Positions 42,966 through 51,933 of a stretch of 64,000 nt of DNA are shown here, piece after piece (position 1 is the first letter of the stretch; each line of letters starts with the position of its first letter). Origin of the DNA: Tistlia sp040905785. GTDB lineage: Bacteria > Pseudomonadota > Alphaproteobacteria > Kiloniellales > DSM-21159. The notes below the pieces were generated by a model. It did no database searches. It saw nothing but the letters and a program-made list of their open reading frames with translations, and was not told the DNA's origin. The DNA lies in the NCBI RefSeq assembly GCF_040905785.1, contig NZ_JBBDQW010000075.1:1-64000 (forward strand), written 5' to 3'. A program made the translations under genes and the position numbers.

Positions 42966-42994
42966 AAAAAGGGGAGCGGCCGAAGCCGCTCCCC
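42966..42994 (-). terminator. Intrinsic terminator of the porin gene
   Basis: Reading the minus strand, ggggagcggc pairs with gccgctcccc (10-bp stem, 42971-42980 with 42985-42994) around a four-base loop, followed by ttttt (42970-42966). It lies about 28 bp downstream of the porin stop. Confidence 0.93.
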
Positions 42995-43021
42995 CTCTCG
43001 TGGTCAGGTATCGGTCGCGGA

Positions 43022-44110
43022 TCAGAAAGCGAGCCTGAACGCACCGATGACAGCCCAGGTCTCGGTCTCGTTGCCGTTGTCGGCCTCGACGTCCTGGTAG
43101 CTGACCGAGCCGACGGCCGTGATGCCCGGGCCCAAGGCGTAGGCAACCGCGCCCTCGTAGGCCTGGTACTCGTCGTCGCCCGGAGCGGCGGAACCGTCCG
43201 CCTCGCCGTTGAAGTAGCCGATCGAGACGCCCCAGGGGCCGGTCTCGTAGGCCGCACCGACGTGATAGGAACGGCCGGTGTTGGCGCCCATGTCGTCGGC
43301 GTCCGCATAGGAACCACCGACGGAGAAGCCGGCGTAGCCGACCTGCGCGCCCACGGACCAGACCCGCGGGTCGGTACTGGCAGCCGACTCGTCGTTCGCC
43401 CAGTCGTAGCGACCGGAAACGGCGACGTCGAAGCCGCTGAAGGACTCGACGAAGTTGGCGCCCAGCGAGAAGCCGTCACGGTAGGAGACGGTCGCCTCGT
43501 CGACCTGCGAGTTCGAGTCCTGCTGCGGATCCGGCAGGTAGGACGCACCGAACTGGAAGCCCGAGAAGCGCGGGGTGAAGTAGGTGATCTTGTTCGAGTC
43601 GTTGTTGGCATCGACCTCGAGGTAGGTCGAACCGAGCGGCGCGCGGAAGAACTGCGCCGTCGTGCCGCCGCCCTGCGGCAGGAAGCCGGTCAGGATGCCC
43701 GTGGAGTTGATGCCCACGCCGACGTTCGGCGCCGTGTAGGTCATCAGGTAGCCGGCCGAGTTCTCGGAGCCGATGTTGAAGCGGCCGAACGAACCCTCGA
43801 CGAACAGGAACGACTCGTCGATCTGGTCGGCGGCGTTGCTGTTGGCCTCGAGCTGGACGTTGACGCCGAACTTCAGGCCGTTGTCCAGGGTCGTCGAACC
43901 GACGAAAAAGATTTCGGAGTTGGACTTGACGTCGAAGCCGTTGAAGGCGTCGCTGTCGGAGCCCATGTTCGTGTCGCTGTTGGCGTAGCCAACGTACTGC
44001 CACATGTAGCCGCCGAGACCGAGCTCAATCTGAGCCTGGGCGGGAGCAGCCACACCAGCGACAGCACCGGCAGCCGCCAGAGCCGTACCGCTGAGAAGAA
44101 GCTTCTTCAT
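43022..44110 (-). CDS. Outer-membrane porin
   Basis: 362 residues. Signal peptide MKKLLLSGTALAAAGAVAGV...PAQAQ (about 1-27). The mature chain is rich in aromatic, Gly, Ser and acidic residues in alternating strands, ends with RLAF (terminal Phe as expected of BamA substrates) and has GGYMWQYVGY near the start. It should form a 16-stranded general porin in the outer membrane. The ribosome site aaggaaggg precedes ATG. It is monocistronic: a good terminator lies after it. Codon use and AT-content look slightly different from neighbours, typical of a highly expressed gene. Confidence 0.93.
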   Translation of the reverse strand: MKKLLLSGTALAAAGAVAGVAAPAQAQIELGLGGYMWQYVGYANSDTNMGSDSDAFNGFDVKSNSEIFFVGSTTLDNGLKFGVNVQLEANSNAADQIDESFLFVEGSFGRFNIGSENSAGYLMTYTAPNVGVGINSTGILTGFLPQGGGTTAQFFRAPLGSTYLEVDANNDSNKITYFTPRFSGFQFGASYLPDPQQDSNSQVDEATVSYRDGFSLGANFVESFSGFDVAVSGRYDWANDESAASTDPRVWSVGAQVGYAGFSVGGSYADADDMGANTGRSYHVGAAYETGPWGVSIGYFNGEADGSAAPGDDEYQAYEGAVAYALGPGITAVGSVSYQDVEADNGNETETWAVIGAFRLAF

Positions 44111-44607
44111 TGCTCAACCCTTCCTTCTTAAGCCCGGCTTGTGCCGGACCGGTTGATTTTCTGCCCCAGAGGGATGGGAGTGTCCCCGACCCCGGTCACA
44201 GAAGGCGATCGATGCGCCGAGCCGCGCTCCGATCCGAGGCGCAGTCTCTTCGACGGCCGGGCCCCGGTCAACGTGGATCGTGCCGGTCCTGTGCTGTTTG
44301 GACAATACTGTGTCATCGATGCCACAGGGCGGCGAAGCTCCGTCGATACAAAGCCTTAGTGAGCCACCTTCGCGAACAGCCTTAGGTCGGGGTCGCCGCG
44401 CCGGGCGAAAGCAGCGATCGGGCTGCGTCGCCCCGCCCCCTCGGCGCCGACGGGGCCGCGAGCGCGCTCACGGCTCACGCGGGGGCGCACGCCGGGGCAG
44501 CCGGAGAACCCCGCCAGCTTGACGCAGCGGCGAAGGCCATGGTCTATCATCGGGCGCCCTCGGACCACCCCCCGCGACCGGCGGTGGGCTTGCACTGAAG
44601 AAGAGCG
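44111..44607. promoter_or_regulatory. Regulatory gap between divergent porin and DUF3576 genes
   Basis: This 497-bp gap separates the porin (leftward) from DUF3576 (rightward). It has a hairpin-like ccggcttgtgccgg near 44150 and a 20-bp near-perfect palindrome at 44308-44327. The rest is high GC, with short AT-richer stretches (ttggacaatactg). No gene was found. Confidence 0.55.
44308..44327. promoter_or_regulatory. 20-bp palindrome, possible operator
   Basis: ctgtgtcatcgatgccacag is symmetric in nine of ten base pairs (only t44313/c44322 does not pair), centred on catcgatg. It lies in the gap between the divergent porin and DUF3576 genes, about 200 bp upstream of the porin start. It could be a dimeric regulator site. 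Confidence 0.5.
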
Positions 44608-45183
44608 ATGCCGTCCTTGAACCTCTCCGTCACGACCGGTCTGTCGCGGGCCGCCAGGCCCCTGCTTCGCGGCGCCGTAGCCGCTTTCCTGGTCGGCGGC
44701 CTCGTCGCCTGCTCGGCAGCAGACCCCAATACGACGTACCCCCGCAGCAGGCCAGGCGGTGGTGCCACCTACGAGGAGTCGGAAAGCCTGTTCGGCCCCG
44801 GCGGCCTCAATCTCTTCGGCGGCGGCAAGGAGCAGCCCGGGTTCGACGGCGGCGGCACCGGCATCGGCGTCAACGCCTTCCTGTGGCGCGCCTCGCTTGA
44901 CACGCTGTCCTTCATGCCGCTCGCCTCGGCCGATCCCTTCGGCGGCGTCATCATCACCGAGTGGTACACGCCCGAGCAGAGCGCGCGCGAGCGCTTCAAG
45001 GTCAACATCTTCATCCTGGGACGGGAACTGCGCGCCGACGGCGTCCGTGCCTCCGTGTTCCGCCAGGTCCGCGACGAGGCCGGTGTCTGGGCCGACGCGC
45101 CGGCCAGCGAGGAGACCAATACCGAGATGGAGGACGCGATCCTGACGCGGGCCCGGCAGCTGCGCATCGCGCAGGCGGGCTGA
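44608..45183 (+). CDS. DUF3576 lipoprotein-like protein
   Basis: 191 residues. A hydrophobic N-terminal segment ends LVGGLVACSAADP, resembling a lipobox (LVAC). The mature part has GGGTGIGVNAFLWRASLDTLSFMPLASADPFGGVIITEWY, the DUF3576 core. Function is unknown. DUF3576 genes typically lie directly before leuS in alphaproteobacteria, as here (85 bp). Probably tethered to the outer or inner membrane from the periplasmic side. Confidence 0.9.
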   Translation: MPSLNLSVTTGLSRAARPLLRGAVAAFLVGGLVACSAADPNTTYPRSRPGGGATYEESESLFGPGGLNLFGGGKEQPGFDGGGTGIGVNAFLWRASLDTLSFMPLASADPFGGVIITEWYTPEQSARERFKVNIFILGRELRADGVRASVFRQVRDEAGVWADAPASEETNTEMEDAILTRARQLRIAQAG

Positions 45184-45268
45184 GCCCGGGCGCGAGCGCT
45201 GGCTCGCCCGCGCCGGCGCGGCACCGATCACGACCGCGGCCCTTGCCGGCCGCAGCACGAGGACTCCC

Positions 45269-47833
45269 ATGAGCCGTTACGATCCGAAGGTCAGCGAGCC
45301 GAAGTGGCAGGCGGCGTGGGACGCGGCCGGCTGCTTCCGGGTCGAGGCCGATCCGGAGCGCCCGAAGTACTACGTCCTCGAGATGTTTCCCTATCCCTCG
45401 GGGCGCATCCACATGGGGCACGTGCGCAACTACACCATCGGCGACGTGATCGCGCGCTACAAGCGTGCGCGCGGCTTCAACGTGCTGCACCCGATGGGCT
45501 GGGACGCCTTCGGCCTGCCGGCCGAGAACGCGGCCATGGAACGCGGCGTGCACCCCGCGGCCTGGACGTACGCCAACATCGACGCCATGCGCGAACAGCT
45601 GAAGTCGATGGGTCTCTCGATCGACTGGAGCCGCGAGCTGGCGACCTGCGATCCGAGCTACTACCGGCACCAGCAGCACCTGTTCCTGCAGTTCCTCGAG
45701 GCCGGGCTGGTCTACCGCAAGGAATCCTGGGTCAATTGGGACCCGGTGGACCGCACCGTGCTCGCCAACGAGCAGGTCATCGACGGCTGCGGCTGGCGCT
45801 CCGGCGCGCCGATCGAGCGGCGCAAGCTGTCGCAGTGGTTCTTCCGCATCACCGCCTTTGCGGATGAGCTGGCCGATGCCCTGGATGGCATGGACGGCTG
45901 GCCGGAAAAGGTCCGGATGATGCAGCGCAAGTGGATCGGCCGCTCCGAGGGCGCGCGGGTCCGCTTCCGCCTCGAGGGCCGCGACGATGCGCTCGAAGTC
46001 TTCACGACCAGGCCCGACACGCTGTTCGGCGCCTCCTTCTGCGCCCTCTCGCCGCACCATCCGCTGGCCGCCGAGCTGGCCGCCGGCGATCCGGCGCTGC
46101 GCGACTTCATCGCCGAGTGCGACCGTCTGGGGACCAGCGAGGAGGCCATCGAGCGCGCCGAGAAGCAGGGCTACGACACCGGGCTGCGCGTCAGCCACCC
46201 CTTCGACCCGGAGCGCAGGTTGCCGCTCTACGTCGCGAACTTCGTACTCTACGAGTACGGCACGGGCGCGATCTTCGGCTGCCCCGCGCACGACCAGCGC
46301 GACCTCGACTTCGCCCGCAAGTACGGCCTGCCGGTCGTGCCGGTGGTGTTGCCGGCGAACCGTGCCGCGGACGGTTTCGAGGTCGAGGACGAGGCCTTCG
46401 TCGAGGACGGCACCCTGATCAACTCCGCCTTCCTCGACGGCCTCGCTGTGCCCGAGGCCAAGCGCGCGGCCGTCGAACGCCTCGAGTCCCTGGAGGCCGG
46501 GCGCGGCACGGTCCAGTACCGGCTGCACGACTGGGGCGTCTCGCGCCAGCGCTACTGGGGTTGCCCGATCCCGATCGTCCACTGCCCGGGCTGCGGCGCC
46601 GTGCCGGTGCCCGCCGCGGACCTGCCGGTCGCGCTGCCCGAGGACGTCGACTTCGCCCAGCCCGGCAACCCGCTGTCGCGCCACGAGACCTGGAAGGCGG
46701 TCGCCTGCCCGCAGTGCGGCGGCGCCGCCGAGCGCGACACCGACACCATGGACACCTTCGTCGATTCCTCCTGGTACTTCGCGCGCTTCTGCTCGCCGCA
46801 GCTCGAGGCGGCGCCGCTGGACCGGGCGGCGCTCGACTACTGGATGCCGGTCGACCAGTACATCGGCGGCATCGAGCACGCTATCCTGCACCTGCTCTAC
46901 TCGCGCTTCTTCACGCGCGGCCTCAAGCGGTTCGGCTACACCCGCGAGGCCGAGCCCTTCGGCGCGCTCTTCACCCAGGGCATGATCTGCCACGAGACCT
47001 ACCGGGACCCGGAGGGCCGCTGGCTGTCACCCGAGGAGGTCGAGCGGGACGCCCAGGGCCGGCTCGCCACCGCCGACGGCCGTCCCGTCGCCCTCGGCCG
47101 GGTCGAGAAGATGAGCAAGTCCAAGCGCAACACGGTCGATCCCGAGGCGATCATCGGCAGCTACGGCGCCGACACGGCGCGCTGGTTCATGCTGTCCGAC
47201 AGCCCGCCGGACCGGGACATGGAATGGACCGAGGCCGGCATCGAGGGCGCCTGGCGCTTTGTTCAGCGTTTATTCCGACTGGTGACCGAGGCCGCGCCCT
47301 CGCTTCCGGCGCCCGGCTCGGCGGCGCCGGAGGCCTTCGGCGCAGAGGCCACGGTGCTGCGTCGCCAGGTTCACAAGACGGTCGAGCAGGTCGGCCGCGA
47401 CATCGAAGGCTTCGGCTTCAACAAGGCGGTCGCCCGCCTCTACGAGTTGGCCAACGCGCTCGGCGGCTTCACCCCGCGCGACGAGGCCGACCGCTGGGCC
47501 CTGCGCGAGGCCTGCGAAATGCTGGCGCGCCTCGCCGCGCCGATGGTCCCGCACCTGGGCGAGGAGCTCTGGCGCCATCTCGGTCGCACCGGCCTGCTGA
47601 CCGACCAGCCCTGGCCCGAGTCCGACGGCCGCTTGACCGTCGACGAGAGCGTGACCGTCGCGATCCAGGTCAACGGCAAGCTGCGCGGCCGGCTGGATCT
47701 CGCCCGCGACCTCGACGAGGCGCTGGTGCGCGAAGCCGCGCTGGCCGAGGACTCGGTCCGCAAGCATCTCGAGGGCAAGGAGCCGCGCAAGGTGATCGTC
47801 GTGCCCAATCGTGTGGTCAACATCGTTGCCTAG
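45269..47833 (+). CDS. leuS: Leucyl-tRNA synthetase
   Basis: 854 residues. Class I motifs: HMGH (48-51, in PSGRIHMGHVRNY) and KMSKSK (614-619). The CP1 editing domain (about 225-420) has TTRPDTLFGASFC. Zinc-like CPGCG and CPQCGG knots are in the 440-490 region. The LeuRS C-terminal domain runs from 770. It charges tRNA-Leu in the cytoplasm and proofreads mischarged tRNA. The stop overlaps the lptE start region by 23 bp, so the two are translationally coupled. Confidence 0.98.
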   Translation: MSRYDPKVSEPKWQAAWDAAGCFRVEADPERPKYYVLEMFPYPSGRIHMGHVRNYTIGDVIARYKRARGFNVLHPMGWDAFGLPAENAAMERGVHPAAWTYANIDAMREQLKSMGLSIDWSRELATCDPSYYRHQQHLFLQFLEAGLVYRKESWVNWDPVDRTVLANEQVIDGCGWRSGAPIERRKLSQWFFRITAFADELADALDGMDGWPEKVRMMQRKWIGRSEGARVRFRLEGRDDALEVFTTRPDTLFGASFCALSPHHPLAAELAAGDPALRDFIAECDRLGTSEEAIERAEKQGYDTGLRVSHPFDPERRLPLYVANFVLYEYGTGAIFGCPAHDQRDLDFARKYGLPVVPVVLPANRAADGFEVEDEAFVEDGTLINSAFLDGLAVPEAKRAAVERLESLEAGRGTVQYRLHDWGVSRQRYWGCPIPIVHCPGCGAVPVPAADLPVALPEDVDFAQPGNPLSRHETWKAVACPQCGGAAERDTDTMDTFVDSSWYFARFCSPQLEAAPLDRAALDYWMPVDQYIGGIEHAILHLLYSRFFTRGLKRFGYTREAEPFGALFTQGMICHETYRDPEGRWLSPEEVERDAQGRLATADGRPVALGRVEKMSKSKRNTVDPEAIIGSYGADTARWFMLSDSPPDRDMEWTEAGIEGAWRFVQRLFRLVTEAAPSLPAPGSAAPEAFGAEATVLRRQVHKTVEQVGRDIEGFGFNKAVARLYELANALGGFTPRDEADRWALREACEMLARLAAPMVPHLGEELWRHLGRTGLLTDQPWPESDGRLTVDESVTVAIQVNGKLRGRLDLARDLDEALVREAALAEDSVRKHLEGKEPRKVIVVPNRVVNIVA

Positions 47834-48395
47834 GGCCGCGGCAGGCGCCCCGGGCCGCCGCCGTTCCGCGCGCGGCACGGCTCTCTTGGCGGCCGGCGTC
47901 CTGCTGCTGGCCGGCGCGCTCGCCGGCTGCGGCCTGCGGCCGCTCTACGGCGAGCACCCGGCAGGCGGAACGACCGTGGGCGAGCTGCAGACGGTGCGGA
48001 TCCTGCCGATCGCGGACCGCCCCGGCCAGCAGCTGCACAATGCCCTGCGCAACGAGCTCAACCCCCGCGGCCAGCCGGTGGATCCACGCTACAACCTCAG
48101 CGTCGACCTGGAGATCCAGGAGCAGGAGGTCGGCGTCCGCAAGGACGAGACGGCAACCCGGGCCAACCTGATCCTGGCCGGCAGCTACCGGCTGGTGCGC
48201 AACGCCGACAAAGTGCTGATGACCCGCGGCGTCGCCAAGTCGATCGTCTCGTACAACATCGTCGATTCCGAGTTCGGCACCTATGCCGCCGAGTCGGACG
48301 CCCGCGATCGTGGCATCGATCAGCTGGCGCAGCAGATGAGGCTTCGCCTGGCCGCCTACTTCGAGCGCCTGGCGACCGGCGCCGTCGCGCCCTGA
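47811..48395 (+). CDS. lptE: LPS-assembly lipoprotein LptE
   Basis: 194 residues, GTG start overlapping the last 23 bases of leuS; a TTG at 47826 is an alternative. A signal segment ends LAGALAGC, a lipobox that would be lipidated at Cys. GLRPLYG follows as the family's typical start of the mature part. LptE plugs the LptD barrel and is needed for outer-membrane LPS insertion. The gene order leuS-lptE-holA is characteristic. Confidence 0.9.
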   Translation: MWSTSLPRAAAGAPGRRRSARGTALLAAGVLLLAGALAGCGLRPLYGEHPAGGTTVGELQTVRILPIADRPGQQLHNALRNELNPRGQPVDPRYNLSVDLEIQEQEVGVRKDETATRANLILAGSYRLVRNADKVLMTRGVAKSIVSYNIVDSEFGTYAAESDARDRGIDQLAQQMRLRLAAYFERLATGAVAP

Positions 48396-48420
48396 CCAGG
48401 GCCCGGGGCGCGCGCCGCCG

Positions 48421-49473
48421 ATGCTGATCAAGCCGCAGCAAGCCGAGGCTCTGGTCAAGGCCCCGCCGCCGACGCTGCGCGCATTGCTGCTCTATGGCCC
48501 CGATGCCGGCTTGGTGCGCGAGCGAGCCAAGGGCGCGCGCACGGCCGTGCTCGGCGCTGCCGACGATCCCTTTCGCCTGACCGAGCTGACCGGCGGCGAC
48601 CTCAAGGAGGATCCGACCCGCCTGTTCGACGAGGCGGCCGCCCTCTCCTTCACCGGCGGCCGGCGCGTCGTCGCGCTGCGCGACCTGGCGGATTCCCAGG
48701 TCCGCCTGGTCCAGGAGTTCCTGGCCGCGCTGCCCGGCGAGGCCCTGGTCGTCGTCGAGGCCGGCGACCTCCCGAAGCGCGCGGCCCTGGTCAAGGCCTT
48801 CGAGGCGGCCGGGCCCGAGGCGGCGGTCATCGCCTGCTACCGCGACGAGGCCCGGGACGTCGGCCGGGTCGTCGAGGAGAGCCTCCGCGCGGCCGGGCTG
48901 TCAGCCTCGCCGGACGCCGCCGCCTACCTTGCCGCCAACCTCGGTGGCGACCGCCAGCTGACGCGGCGCGAGCTCGACAAGCTGGTGCTCTACATGGGCG
49001 AGGGCGCGAAGCGCCGCGTCGAGCTCGAGGATGCCCGCGCGATGATCGGCGACAGCGCGGCGCTGAGCCTGGACGACCTGGCGCTGGCCGTCGGCTCCGG
49101 CGACCTCGCCGGCGCCGACCGGGCGCTGACCCGCAGCCTGCAGGAGGGCGTCACGGCCGTCGGTCTGCTGCGCGCGGTCTCCCGGCACTTCCAGCGCCTC
49201 CACCTGGCCGTCGGCCTGGCGAGCGAGAGCGGCGACGCCGAGGCCGCCATGAAGAAGCTGCGGCCACCGGTGTTCTGGAAACAGGCGGCGGCCTTCAAGG
49301 CACAGATGCGGTTGTGGCCGCCGCGCGCGCTGGGGTCGGCCCTGGACCGGCTGATGGCGGCCGAGGCGGACTGCAAGCGTACGGGCTTTCCCGACGAGGC
49401 CCTGAGCGGCCGGCTGCTGCTGGAACTGGCGGCGCTGGCGGCGGCGCGGCGCGAGCGGCGCCCGGCGCGCTGA
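48421..49473 (+). CDS. holA: DNA polymerase III delta subunit
   Basis: 350 residues. AAA+-related fold with LLLYGPDAGLVRERAKG at the N terminus (Walker-like but without the full P-loop). GGRRVVALRDLAD, VVEAGDLPKRAALVKAFEA and YLAANLGGDRQLTRRELDKL follow, as in HolA. It opens the sliding clamp as part of the gamma complex. It lies 25 bp after lptE and converges with parB 35 bp away, closing the rightward operon. Confidence 0.96.
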   Translation: MLIKPQQAEALVKAPPPTLRALLLYGPDAGLVRERAKGARTAVLGAADDPFRLTELTGGDLKEDPTRLFDEAAALSFTGGRRVVALRDLADSQVRLVQEFLAALPGEALVVVEAGDLPKRAALVKAFEAAGPEAAVIACYRDEARDVGRVVEESLRAAGLSASPDAAAYLAANLGGDRQLTRRELDKLVLYMGEGAKRRVELEDARAMIGDSAALSLDDLALAVGSGDLAGADRALTRSLQEGVTAVGLLRAVSRHFQRLHLAVGLASESGDAEAAMKKLRPPVFWKQAAAFKAQMRLWPPRALGSALDRLMAAEADCKRTGFPDEALSGRLLLELAALAAARRERRPAR

Positions 49474-49508
49474 TACCGGCGCGCGCTGAACCCGCCGCCC
49501 CTGCCCGG

Positions 49509-50420
49509 TTAGAGCTGGCCCGCCTTGTTCAGGCGCTTCAGCACGTCGTCGAGCTGGTCGAGCGTATCGTAGTGGATCGTCAGGGTGCCGCGCTCGCCGT
49601 CCTTGAGGTCGATCAGGACCTTGAGGCCGAGCACCTGGGCCAGATCCCGCTCGATCGCCAGGGTATCGGCGTCCTTCGAGGCCTTGGCGGACCGCTCCGC
49701 GGCGGCCCGCTGGCGGCTGGTCCGGGGCGTCTTCGCCGCCTCGCCGGCCAGGCGCTCGGTCTCGCGCACCGAGAGGCCGCGCTCGACGACCTGCCGGCCC
49801 AGGGCCTCGGGATCGCGTGCCGACAGCAGCGCCCGGGCGTGGCCGGCGGTCAGGGTCCGCGCCCGCAGGCTTTCCTTGACCGCTTCGGGCAGGTTGAGCA
49901 GGCGCAGCGTGTTGGCGATATGCGGCCGGCTCTTGCCGATCAGCCGGGCCAGGTCGTCCTGGCTGTGGCCGAACTCCTCCATCAGGCGGCGGTAACCATC
50001 GGCTTCCTCGATGGCGTCGAGGTCCTGGCGCTGGACGTTCTCGACCAGGGCGGCCTCGAGCGCCTGGGCATCGGTGAGCTCGCGGATGACCACCGGAATC
50101 TGGTGAACCTGGGCGCGCTGGGCGGCCCGCCAGCGCCGCTCGCCGGCGATGATCTCGTAGTCGTTGGTGCGCTCGGGATGGCGGCGCACCAGGATCGGCT
50201 GCAGCAGGCCCTGCTCGCGGATCGAGGCGGCCAGGCTCTCAAGCGCATCTTCGGTGAAGGTGCGACGGGGCTGCACGCGGCTCGGGTGCAGGCGCTCGAT
50301 CGGCACTTCCTTGGCGCTGCGCATGCGGTCGAGGGAGGCGTAGTCCTCGCTGTCCTCGCCGAGCAGGGCCGCCAGGCCTCGGCCGAGGTTGCTGCGGCGG
50401 GGGGCGTCGCTGTCGGTCAT
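49509..50420 (-). CDS. parB: Chromosome partitioning protein ParB
   Basis: 303 residues. N-terminal RRSNLGRGLAALLGE, the CTPase motif IAGERRWRAAQ (ParB/Srx box II), EALVENVQRQDLDAIEEADG (Box I/ HTH region) and HTH LIGKSRPHIANTLRLLNLP. The C-terminal dimerisation part is KVLIDLKDGERGTLTIHYDT. It binds parS and slides as a CTP clamp, recruiting ParA and SMC. It is the last gene of the mnmE-mnmG-rsmG-parA-parB operon, 17 bp after parA. Two parS sites lie 1.5-3.5 kb away. Confidence 0.97.
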   Translation of the reverse strand: MTDSDAPRRSNLGRGLAALLGEDSEDYASLDRMRSAKEVPIERLHPSRVQPRRTFTEDALESLAASIREQGLLQPILVRRHPERTNDYEIIAGERRWRAAQRAQVHQIPVVIRELTDAQALEAALVENVQRQDLDAIEEADGYRRLMEEFGHSQDDLARLIGKSRPHIANTLRLLNLPEAVKESLRARTLTAGHARALLSARDPEALGRQVVERGLSVRETERLAGEAAKTPRTSRQRAAAERSAKASKDADTLAIERDLAQVLGLKVLIDLKDGERGTLTIHYDTLDQLDDVLKRLNKAGQL

Positions 50421-50437
50421 CGGGATCTGTCCGCCGC

Positions 50438-51310
50438 TCACGAGGCGATCGCGGCGAGCGGCTTCGGCGCCTCCTCGCGGCGCAGCATCTCGCGGGCAAG
50501 GCGGATGTAGGCTTGGGCGCCGGCGCAGCGGAAGTCGTAGAGCAGCACCGGCTTGCCGTGGGAGGGCGCCTCGGAGATCCGGACATTGCGCGGAATCATG
50601 GTGTCGTAGACCTGGGCGCCGAGATACTGCCGCACGTCCTTGGCGACCATGTCGCACAAGTTGTTGCGCTTGTCGTACATGGTCAGCACGACCCCTTGGA
50701 TTCGGAGCTCCGAATTGAGAGCGCGACGCACGCGCTCGATGGTACGCAGCAGGTGGCTCAGGCCCTCCAGGGCGTAAAACTCAGCTTGCAGCGGCACCAG
50801 AACGGAATGGGCGGCGACCATGGCGTTGAGAGTCAGCAGTCCGAGCGCCGGTGGGCAGTCGATTAGGATGTAGTCCCAAGTGCCGGCGCAGCTGGCGAGT
50901 GCGCTGCGCAGCCGGTTCTCACGCGCCATCTCGCCGACCAACTCGATCTCGGCACCGGACAGCTCGACCGAGGCCGGAACGATCTGCAAGTGCGGCACGG
51001 GGCTGTCGACCACGGCCTCAAGGAGCGGACGCTCGCCCATGAGCACGTCGTAGACGGTAATCTTGCGGCTCGAGGGGTCGAGACCGAGGCCGGTGCTGGC
51101 GTTGCCCTGGGGGTCGAGGTCGACGATCAGCACTTCCTTGCCGCAGGCGGCCAGCGCAGTCGCCAAGTTGATCGTCGTGGTCGTCTTGCCGACCCCGCCC
51201 TTCTGGTTGGCGACGGCGAGAATGCGGCTGGTGCGCACCGGGAGGGCACGGGCGAGCGCTGCGGGGCCGGCGGTTTCGCGCTCGGCGATGGTGACCGGCT
51301 CAGGGTTCAT
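50438..51310 (-). CDS. parA: Chromosome partitioning ATPase ParA
   Basis: 290 residues. Deviant Walker A ANQKGGVGKTTTTINLA, second motif IDLDPQGNAST and Walker B YILIDCPPALGLLTLNAM. It hydrolyses ATP on nucleoid DNA to move ParB-parS complexes. ATG overlaps the rsmG stop by four bases. An N-terminal extension of about 25 residues before RTSRILAVANQKGG may be used in polar interaction or be a longer start than needed. Confidence 0.97.
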   Translation of the reverse strand: MNPEPVTIAERETAGPAALARALPVRTSRILAVANQKGGVGKTTTTINLATALAACGKEVLIVDLDPQGNASTGLGLDPSSRKITVYDVLMGERPLLEAVVDSPVPHLQIVPASVELSGAEIELVGEMARENRLRSALASCAGTWDYILIDCPPALGLLTLNAMVAAHSVLVPLQAEFYALEGLSHLLRTIERVRRALNSELRIQGVVLTMYDKRNNLCDMVAKDVRQYLGAQVYDTMIPRNVRISEAPSHGKPVLLYDFRCAGAQAYIRLAREMLRREEAPKPLAAIAS

Positions 51311-51933
51311 GTCCAGGGTCCTCGAATGCGAAGGATGCGCGCCTCCGGGTCGCTGAGGCTCGGCAACAGCTCGCTGCGATCCTGCACCGAGCTAGGGAGT
51401 CGGGTCAATTCGGCTTGCGCGCCGCGCCCCTTGTGGAAAAGGCAGACCGTGCCCGCCTGCCGGTGCGGTGCCGACCAGGCCAGGAGCCGCTCGGCGGAGG
51501 CCAGGGCGCGCGCGGTGATGAAATCCGCGCGCTGCGGCGGCAATTCCTCTATGCGCTCGTTGTGCAGCGTCACCGGGGTCTGCGTGGCGCGCGCGACCTC
51601 CCTGAGGAAGGCGATTTTCTTGCGATCCGATTCGACCAGGTGCAGCTCGCCGGCGCCGGCGACGGCCAGCACCAGCCCCGGAAAGCCCGCGCCGCTGCCG
51701 AGATCGAGAATCCGGGGCAACGAACCCCCTTCCGCCGCGATCAGCGGCAGGAGTTGGAGGGAGTCGAGGAAATGCCGGCGCCAGGGGTCCTCGAGGCTGC
51801 TGCGGGCGACGAGGTTGATCGCAGGGTTCCAGCGGCGCAGGGTCGCCTCGTAGAGTTCGAGCTTGGTCTGTGTTTCACGTGAAACAGGAATCCGGTCGGC
51901 CAGATCCTCCACCGTCAGCGGCGCGGCCATCAC
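51307..51933 (-). CDS. rsmG: 16S rRNA (guanine527-N7)-methyltransferase RsmG
   Basis: 208 residues; GTG and ATG are adjacent at the start (51933 and 51930). SAM motif I is ILDLGSGAGFPGLVLAVAG. LVESDRKKIAFLREVARA and LHNERIEELPPQRADFITAR are family motifs; the DFITARAL region carries the catalytic pocket. It methylates G527 of 16S rRNA. A perfect parS lies in its early coding sequence and encodes VSRETQ. The gene overlaps both mnmG and parA, in the standard alphaproteobacterial order. Confidence 0.95.
   Translation of the reverse strand: MMAAPLTVEDLADRIPVSRETQTKLELYEATLRRWNPAINLVARSSLEDPWRRHFLDSLQLLPLIAAEGGSLPRILDLGSGAGFPGLVLAVAGAGELHLVESDRKKIAFLREVARATQTPVTLHNERIEELPPQRADFITARALASAERLLAWSAPHRQAGTVCLFHKGRGAQAELTRLPSSVQDRSELLPSLSDPEARILRIRGPWT
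51871..51886. other. parS site 1, inside rsmG
   Basis: tgtttcacgtgaaaca, a perfect 16-bp palindrome matching the ParB-binding consensus TGTTnCACGTGAAACA. It lies within the early coding sequence of rsmG, where the minus strand reads as VSRETQ. Confidence 0.95.
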
